Source of the DNA: Micromonospora lupini str. Lupac 08
GTDB taxonomy: Bacteria > Actinomycetota > Actinomycetes > Mycobacteriales > Micromonosporaceae
Assembly: GCF_000297395.2 (NCBI RefSeq)
Contig: NZ_HF570108.1
Location: 3,861,576 to 3,925,575 of the forward strand
Length of the DNA: 64,000 bases
Reading direction: 5' to 3'
In this document: in pieces, positions 59,800 to 64,000 of the stretch
Numbering within the stretch: the first letter of the stretch is position 1
Layout: each line of letters starts with the position of its first letter
Position numbers and translations under genes: made by a program
The notes under the pieces: generated by a model
Databases searched by the model: none
The model's input: the letters and a program-made list of their open reading frames with translations, nothing else
What the model was told of the DNA's origin: nothing

Positions 59800-61416
59800 T
59801 CACGACGACGCCTCGGTCAGGTAGCGCTCGCGCAGCGCCACCTTGCGGACCTTGCCGGTCACGGTGACCGGTATGTCGTCCGGGCGCACCGGCACCACCC
59901 GGCGCAGCGTGGCGCCGAGATCGGCGCCGAGCGCGGCGCGGACCCGTTCGGTGCGGTCCTCGGTCTCGTCGGCGCCGGCGGCCAACTCCAGCAGCACGTC
60001 GGTGACCACGCCGCCGGCCTCCGCGACGATCACGACCGTGCAGTCGGTGACGTCCGGGTAGGCGGCGAGGATCTGCTCCTCGGACAGGGCGGTGAAGAAC
60101 CGCCGGCCGTCCCCGGCGTCGACCGAGTCGACAGCCCGGTCCAGGTGGTAGTAGCGGCCGTCGGCGTCGGCGCGGACCAGGTCACCGGTGAGGTACCAGC
60201 CGCGCTGGCGGAACCGGTGGGTGGTGACCGAGTCGTTCCAGTAGCCCCGGAACAGCGACGGCGAGTCGACGCCCAGGAAACCCACCTCGCCGACCGGCAC
60301 CGGCTCGCCCTCGGCGTCGAGCACCGCCACCCGGGCGAACTCGTACGGCCGGCCGATGCAGCGGCCGTACCTGTCGGTGTCGGCGCGGTGGGTGATGTGG
60401 AACATGGAGTGCCCCATCTCGCTGGAGCCCAGCCCGTCGATGAAGACCGAGCCGGGCACCCGGGCCACCCCGTCACGGGTGACGGTGTCCCGCCAGCCGA
60501 CCGCGACGAGCCGGCGGATGTGCGGCTCGTGCGAACAGTCGCCGGTGTTGAACCACAGCCGCACCGAGTCCAGGTCGTACCCGGACAGGTCGAAGCGGGC
60601 CAGCTCGGCCCAGGTGACCGAGAAACCGAACACCCCGTCGGGACGCCAGCGCTGGATGGCGTCGAGCACCCGCTCGCCGCCCTGCTCGGACAGGAGGAAC
60701 ATGTCCGCCCGGTTGCCCAGCGCCTGGTTGACCATCAGCACGGTGGCGGTGTGCGGTGCGGGCAACGCGTTGAGGATCCGGCGGGTGCCCTGCGCCTGCG
60801 GCATGGTGAGCAGGTGCCGGGTGGCCGCGAAGAGGCTGGCGTGCGAGTGCAGCACCGCCTTGGGCACCCCGGTCGTCCCGGAGGTGTGCGTGATGACGAT
60901 CGGGTCGTCGCTGTGGTGCCGGTAGTGCGCCGGGGCCTGCGCCGGGTCGCCCGTGCCGGCCTGCGCGGGTGTGCCCAGCAGCGGTACGCCCAGGTCGTGC
61001 CCGGTCAGCAGCGCGGTGTGCGCGTCGTCGGCGAGCACACCGACGCCCCGCAGCCGGCGGATGTACTCGGCGGCGATCTCCGGACGGAGCTTGCCGTTCA
61101 TCAGCGCCGGGATCGCCCCGAGCCGGGCCAGCGCCAGGAAGCTCAACACCATGTCGGCGGCGGCGGTGGCCCAGACGGCGACCGGATCGCGGGGGCGTAC
61201 CCCGCGCTCGTGCAGCCAGGCGGCGCGTGCGGCGACCCGCTCGTCGAGCTGGCCCAGCGTGAGCGGCGCCTCGGCCGGGTGCCCGTCGACGGCGGTGTCG
61301 AAGGTCAGGCCGGGCCCGTCCGGGTCGGCCCCGTGCGTCAGCACCCGGGCCAGCATGTTGCCCGCGCCCAGCTCGGTGTCGGCGGCCAACGCGCCGCGCA
61401 GTCCCGGTGTCCTCAT
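59800..61416 (-). CDS. AMP-dependent synthetase/ligase (acyl/aryl-ACP ligase-like)
   Basis: Protein of 538 aa; ATG 61416 follows GGAGG and overlaps the KS-like stop (ATGA). ANL motifs: ITHTSGTTGVPKAVLHSHA (A3), GLGSSEMGHSMF (A5), YLTGDLVRADADGRYYHLDR (A7-A8) and TVTGKVRKVALRERY (A10 Lys). It has the long CSHEPHIRRLVAVGWRD insertion region typical of ligases in aryl-polyene-type clusters. It likely loads the starter acid onto one of the two adjacent ACPs. Only moderately similar by eye to the ligase at 45.7 kb, so the two may activate different acids. Confidence 0.88.
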   Translation of the reverse strand: MRTPGLRGALAADTELGAGNMLARVLTHGADPDGPGLTFDTAVDGHPAEAPLTLGQLDERVAARAAWLHERGVRPRDPVAVWATAAADMVLSFLALARLGAIPALMNGKLRPEIAAEYIRRLRGVGVLADDAHTALLTGHDLGVPLLGTPAQAGTGDPAQAPAHYRHHSDDPIVITHTSGTTGVPKAVLHSHASLFAATRHLLTMPQAQGTRRILNALPAPHTATVLMVNQALGNRADMFLLSEQGGERVLDAIQRWRPDGVFGFSVTWAELARFDLSGYDLDSVRLWFNTGDCSHEPHIRRLVAVGWRDTVTRDGVARVPGSVFIDGLGSSEMGHSMFHITHRADTDRYGRCIGRPYEFARVAVLDAEGEPVPVGEVGFLGVDSPSLFRGYWNDSVTTHRFRQRGWYLTGDLVRADADGRYYHLDRAVDSVDAGDGRRFFTALSEEQILAAYPDVTDCTVVIVAEAGGVVTDVLLELAAGADETEDRTERVRAALGADLGATLRRVVPVRPDDIPVTVTGKVRKVALRERYLTEASS

Positions 61417-61907
61417 GGTCGTGCTCCTCCCCCCAGCAGCACCGCGACCGCCTCGGTGGACGTGTCGGGCGCCTGTTCGATCAGGACCAGCAACACCTCG
61501 TCGGCGTCGCCGTCGTCGCACAGCAGGGCCGCCTCCGCGGCGCCGTCGGCGTACGGGTCGCCGGTCGGGCTGAGGCAGACCACCGGGCCGCGCAGCCCCC
61601 AGCGGGCCGCGACGTGCCCGGCGACGCTGTTGGGCACGGACTGGTAGAAGAACAGCGGGCCGACCCGCCCGCCGGCCTCGACGGTGGCCCGGACGTGCAC
61701 CGCGCTGGCCCGGTCGCCACTGGCGCTGACCAGCACGAACGCCGTCCGCGTCCCGGCCGGCACCAGCCCCGTCCCGTAGCGTCGGCGCAGACACCGTTCG
61801 GCAACGGCCACCACCACCGGAGCGAACACCGAGTGCACGAACCCCGGGACCGTCGGCACGTCCCCGTCGCCGGCCTCGGGCCAGCGGGCGCGCGCAAGCT
61901 CCCGCAT
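61413..61907 (-). CDS. KS-like protein (Ketoacyl-synt_2, PF13723-type), no active-site Cys
   Basis: Protein of 164 aa. ATG 61907 follows GGGAGG...AAGGG; an alternative GTG 61979 overlaps the KS stop. It resembles the truncated ketoacyl-synthase N-domain proteins found in aryl-polyene clusters: VPGFVHSVFAPVVVAVAERC and GPLFFYQSVPNSVAGHVAAR. There is no catalytic Cys-His-His set, so it is probably a partner or chain-length-type factor for the KS. It lies between a KS and the AMP-ligase, the same order as in aryl-polyene-like loci. Confidence 0.75.
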   Translation of the reverse strand: MRELARARWPEAGDGDVPTVPGFVHSVFAPVVVAVAERCLRRRYGTGLVPAGTRTAFVLVSASGDRASAVHVRATVEAGGRVGPLFFYQSVPNSVAGHVAARWGLRGPVVCLSPTGDPYADGAAEAALLCDDGDADEVLLVLIEQAPDTSTEAVAVLLGGGARP

Positions 61908-61975
61908 CCCTTCCGCCCCTCCCACCTGCCGCGATCGTGTGGTTTGTGTCGTCGTTTCGCGGGAGGTCGGGGTGG

Positions 61976-63088
61976 TCACGGGGTGCCGACCAGGAGGGCG
62001 GTGTTCGCGCCACCGAAGGCGGCGTTGAGGGTCAGGGCGTGGGTCGCGGTCGTCCGGCGCGGACGGTCCGTGATGACGTCTAGGGGGCACGCCTCGTCCG
62101 GGAACTGCCAGCCGGCGTTGACGGGCAGTTCGCCCCGGCGCAGCGCCAGCGCGGTGACCACCAGTTCGAGCAGCCCGGACGCCTCCAACGCGTGCCCGTG
62201 CAGCGCCTTCGTGGAGCTGACCGGCACCTGAGCGGCGTACCCGTCGAGGGCCTGGCGCAGCGCCGCGGCCTCGGCGGCGTCGCTCTGCGCGGTGCCTGTG
62301 GCGTTGGCGTTGACGTAGCCGACGGCCGCCGGTGGCAGCCCGGCCCGGCGCAGCGCGGTGCGCACCGCGTGCGCCAACCCGGTGCCGGACGGGTCGGGCT
62401 GGCAGGGGTGGAACGCGTCGCCGGCCCGCCCCCAACCGACCACCGTGGCCACCGGCTCACCGCCACGTCGACGGGCCACCGCGCGGGACTCGAGCACCAC
62501 CGCGGCCACACCGTCGCCGAGCAGCAACCCACGCCGGCCGGCGCTGAACGGGCGTACCGCCCCGTCGTCGGCGAGGGCCCTGCCGGCGTCGAAGAGCGCG
62601 AACTGGTCCGGCTCCACCAGGTAACCGGCGGCCACCACCGCCCGGTCCAGGTCGCCCCGGGCGATGAGGGAGGCGGCGTCGGCCACCGCCGTGCTCGCCG
62701 ACACGCAGGCGCTGGTGTAGACGCGGGTCGGACCGGACAGTCCGGCGCGCAGCGCGAGCTGGCCGGCGAGCGCCGCCGGGGTTGGCCCCGCGCCCGACGC
62801 CGGGCCGCCGTGCACGGCGAGCAGCAACGCGCACCCCGCCCGCCGTACGTCGTCCAGGCCGGCCGCCGCGCATGCCGCGTCGATCGCGGCGGCCAGCTCG
62901 TCGGCGAGGGCGCCGACGTCGGGCAGGGTGGCGGCCACGGCGACCCGCCGGGCGGTGGTGTCGAAGCGGCGTACCGGGCCGAAGGCCGGCTCGCCGGCCA
63001 GGACGCCGGCGAGCTGCGCGTCGACGCCGCGCCCCAGGGCGCTTACCGCGTGCACACCGGTGAGCTGGACGACGGGCGGCTCAGCCAT
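61976..63088 (-). CDS. Beta-ketoacyl synthase with atypical active site
   Basis: Protein of 370 aa whose ATG overlaps the ACP stop (ATGGCTGA). The nucleophile is present, Cys 128 in YTSACVSASTAV, as is the second His in SSTKALHGHALEASG. The first His motif, normally NAHGTGT, is NANATGT here, so His is replaced by Asn. The N-terminal region is about 40 residues shorter than FabF. It may act as an initiation or acyl-transfer KS, or as a chain-length partner of the complete KS at 58.5-59.8 kb. Confidence 0.85.
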   Translation of the reverse strand: MAEPPVVQLTGVHAVSALGRGVDAQLAGVLAGEPAFGPVRRFDTTARRVAVAATLPDVGALADELAAAIDAACAAAGLDDVRRAGCALLLAVHGGPASGAGPTPAALAGQLALRAGLSGPTRVYTSACVSASTAVADAASLIARGDLDRAVVAAGYLVEPDQFALFDAGRALADDGAVRPFSAGRRGLLLGDGVAAVVLESRAVARRRGGEPVATVVGWGRAGDAFHPCQPDPSGTGLAHAVRTALRRAGLPPAAVGYVNANATGTAQSDAAEAAALRQALDGYAAQVPVSSTKALHGHALEASGLLELVVTALALRRGELPVNAGWQFPDEACPLDVITDRPRRTTATHALTLNAAFGGANTALLVGTP

Positions 63089-63326
63089 CTGCGGGAGCGG
63101 CCAGCGACGCCCGGAAGACCACCAGGGCGTCGTCGACGGTACGGATGCCGGCCAGGTCGTCGTCGGTGAGGTCGAGCCGACGTTCGTAGCGCTGCTCGAT
63201 GAGGTGCACGAGCCAGGCGAGTTCCATCGAGCCGATCCGGTCCGGGACCTCGGCGGCGGGTTTCGCGGTGAGTTCGGCGAGCATGGTCAGCAGGTCAGCT
63301 CGCCCCAGGTCGGGCTGACCGGGCAT
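63081..63326 (-). CDS. Acyl carrier protein 1
   Basis: Protein of 81 aa, ATG overlapping the stop of the next ACP (TGATG). A four-helix ACP with the phosphopantetheine Ser in DRIGSMELAWLVHLIEQRY (GSMEL in place of DSLEL). Flanked by another ACP and a KS. Activated presumably by the PPTase encoded divergently at the right edge. Confidence 0.85.
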   Translation of the reverse strand: MPGQPDLGRADLLTMLAELTAKPAAEVPDRIGSMELAWLVHLIEQRYERRLDLTDDDLAGIRTVDDALVVFRASLAAPADG

Positions 63327-63592
63327 CAGGCGTTGTCGCTCGTCGCCTCGGCGACGCGGTCGGCGACCATTGTGGTGAACTCGCCGACCGTCATCAGGGC
63401 CAGCTTCTCCGACTCGTCGTCGGCGAACGTCAGGCCGTAGCGGTCCTCGACGCGGACGGACAGGTCGGCGAGGGCCAGCGATTCCAGGTCGACGCCGGAC
63501 GGGCCGAGCGTGGTGTCGTCGTCGAGCCCCTCGACGTCGTAGTTCATGTCGGCGAGCTGCTCGACGACGAAGGCACGGACCTCGGCTCTCAT
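63326..63592 (-). CDS. Acyl carrier protein 2
   Basis: Protein of 88 aa and first gene of the minus-strand operon. The phosphopantetheine Ser lies in GVDLESLALADLSVRVEDRY. The N-terminus MRAEVRAFVVEQLADMNYDV and the acidic second half are typical of ACPs. AGAGGG precedes the ATG. Only 15 bp separate it from the divergent PPTase start, so the operon promoter must lie within that coding region or the PPTase starts further in. Confidence 0.87.
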   Translation of the reverse strand: MRAEVRAFVVEQLADMNYDVEGLDDDTTLGPSGVDLESLALADLSVRVEDRYGLTFADDESEKLALMTVGEFTTMVADRVAEATSDNA

Positions 63593-63607
63593 GGATACCC
63601 TCTCTGC

Positions 63608-64000
63608 GTGGACCAACTGACGGTGTCCGATCGGGACACCGCGTACGTGTGGGTCGGTCGGGACACCGGCGGTCGGCCGGGTCCCGCCGTGCGGTTGCTG
63701 CGGCGGGCGGGCGCGGCGCTGCTCGGGCGCGCCGAGGCGGAGGTGGTGCTGGCACACGGCCCCGCCGGCAACCCGGTCGTACGGATCGCCGGGCCGGCGA
63801 ACGCCGGGCCCGTCGAGCTGCCGGTAAGCGTCAGCCGCGCCGGTCGGATCGTGGTGGTCGCCGCGCGTGCGGCCGGCCCGGTCGGCGTGGACGTGGAGGA
63901 GGTCCGTCCGCTGCCCGCGCTCGCGCTGGCCCGTCGCTGGTTCGCGCCGGCCGAGCTGGCCTGGCTTGCCGGTCGAGGAGAGGCCGGCCGGGCGGTGGAC
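63608..64000 (+). CDS. 4'-phosphopantetheinyl transferase, Sfp-type (partial, runs off right edge)
   Basis: The first 131 codons are present, from GTG 63608; GTG 63623 is an alternative and neither has a clear ribosome site. The signature GVDVEEVRPL (Mg2+ and CoA-binding, GxDxE) and the following LARRWFAPAELAWLA are characteristic of Sfp-type enzymes, which install the phosphopantetheine arm on carrier proteins. Divergence from two ACP genes fits. The second conserved block (WxxKEAxxK) lies beyond the window. Confidence 0.88.
   Translation, partial: MDQLTVSDRDTAYVWVGRDTGGRPGPAVRLLRRAGAALLGRAEAEVVLAHGPAGNPVVRIAGPANAGPVELPVSVSRAGRIVVVAARAAGPVGVDVEEVRPLPALALARRWFAPAELAWLAGRGEAGRAVD

Noticed and set aside
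1..64000. tRNA or rRNA genes
   Set aside because: No cloverleaf-like or conserved ribosomal sequence was noticed on either strand. A tRNAscan run would settle this.

Overview
The window is very GC-rich, has Shine-Dalgarno sites of the GGAGG type, frequent GTG starts and many 1-8 bp stop/start overlaps. It also carries Lsr2, an AsnC-type bkd regulator and an Asp23/AmaP pair. Together these point to an actinomycete, most likely Micromonosporaceae (Micromonospora-like). The genus is an inference from gene content, not a database result.

Layout. 0-12.3 kb: manganese catalase with a coupled membrane protein, a divergent kinase/LuxR regulator pair, lsr2, a secreted Asn/Gly-linker protein, and an IS5/IS427-type insertion sequence that sits on the stop codon of a GH5-like secreted protein whose catalytic glutamates appear lost. 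A lone PhyH dioxygenase with a LacI-like operator, an Asp23/AmaP pair, DoxX and FKBP follow. 12.4-21.3 kb: STAS protein, strictosidine-synthase-like beta-propeller, L,D-transpeptidase lipoprotein, an 870-bp intergenic stretch with an inverted repeat, a Tat-exported sugar isomerase plus a secreted GSDH/PKD dehydrogenase, and a beta-helix protein. 21.5-25.7 kb: branched-chain ketoacid dehydrogenase operon bkdABC with divergent bkdR. 25.8-36.2 kb: surface-polysaccharide genes (two acyltransferases, epimerase, GT2, GT39-like), a stand-alone LigD polymerase domain, a histidine phosphatase, nnrD and a hemerythrin. 36.3-38.8 kb: SDR and glyA; glyA is preceded by a clear ZTP (pfl) riboswitch.

From about 38.9 kb to beyond the right edge there is biosynthetic-cluster content. 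A minus-strand operon (P450, esterase, hmo, hpgT, small protein) lies beside a divergent AMP-ligase/MFS pair. After a 48.4-52.3 kb interval of less clearly related genes comes a 12-gene, largely translationally coupled minus-strand operon: two ACPs, KS, KS-like protein, AMP-ligase, KS, hmaS, PhyH oxygenase, DUF3050, E1 alpha, E1 beta and an ATP-grasp ligase. A divergent Sfp-type PPTase runs off the edge. HmaS, Hmo and HpgT together make 4-hydroxyphenylglycine (Hpg), a building block normally delivered to an NRPS. No NRPS is present here. The partner is instead an aryl-polyene/highly-reducing type II PKS-like set (KS, KS-like PF13723, two ACPs, AMP-ligase, PPTase). I infer an aryl-primed type II PKS/FAS-like product made from 4-hydroxymandelate, 4-hydroxyphenylglyoxylate or Hpg; I do not recognise this gene combination. 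Two cluster genes, the P450 and hmaS, each show an apparent single-base frameshift, which is either a sequence error or decay.

A recurrent minor theme is short tandem duplication at the 3' ends of genes, with the stop codon included in the repeat (near 12.4, 19.6, 49.7 and 54.7 kb).
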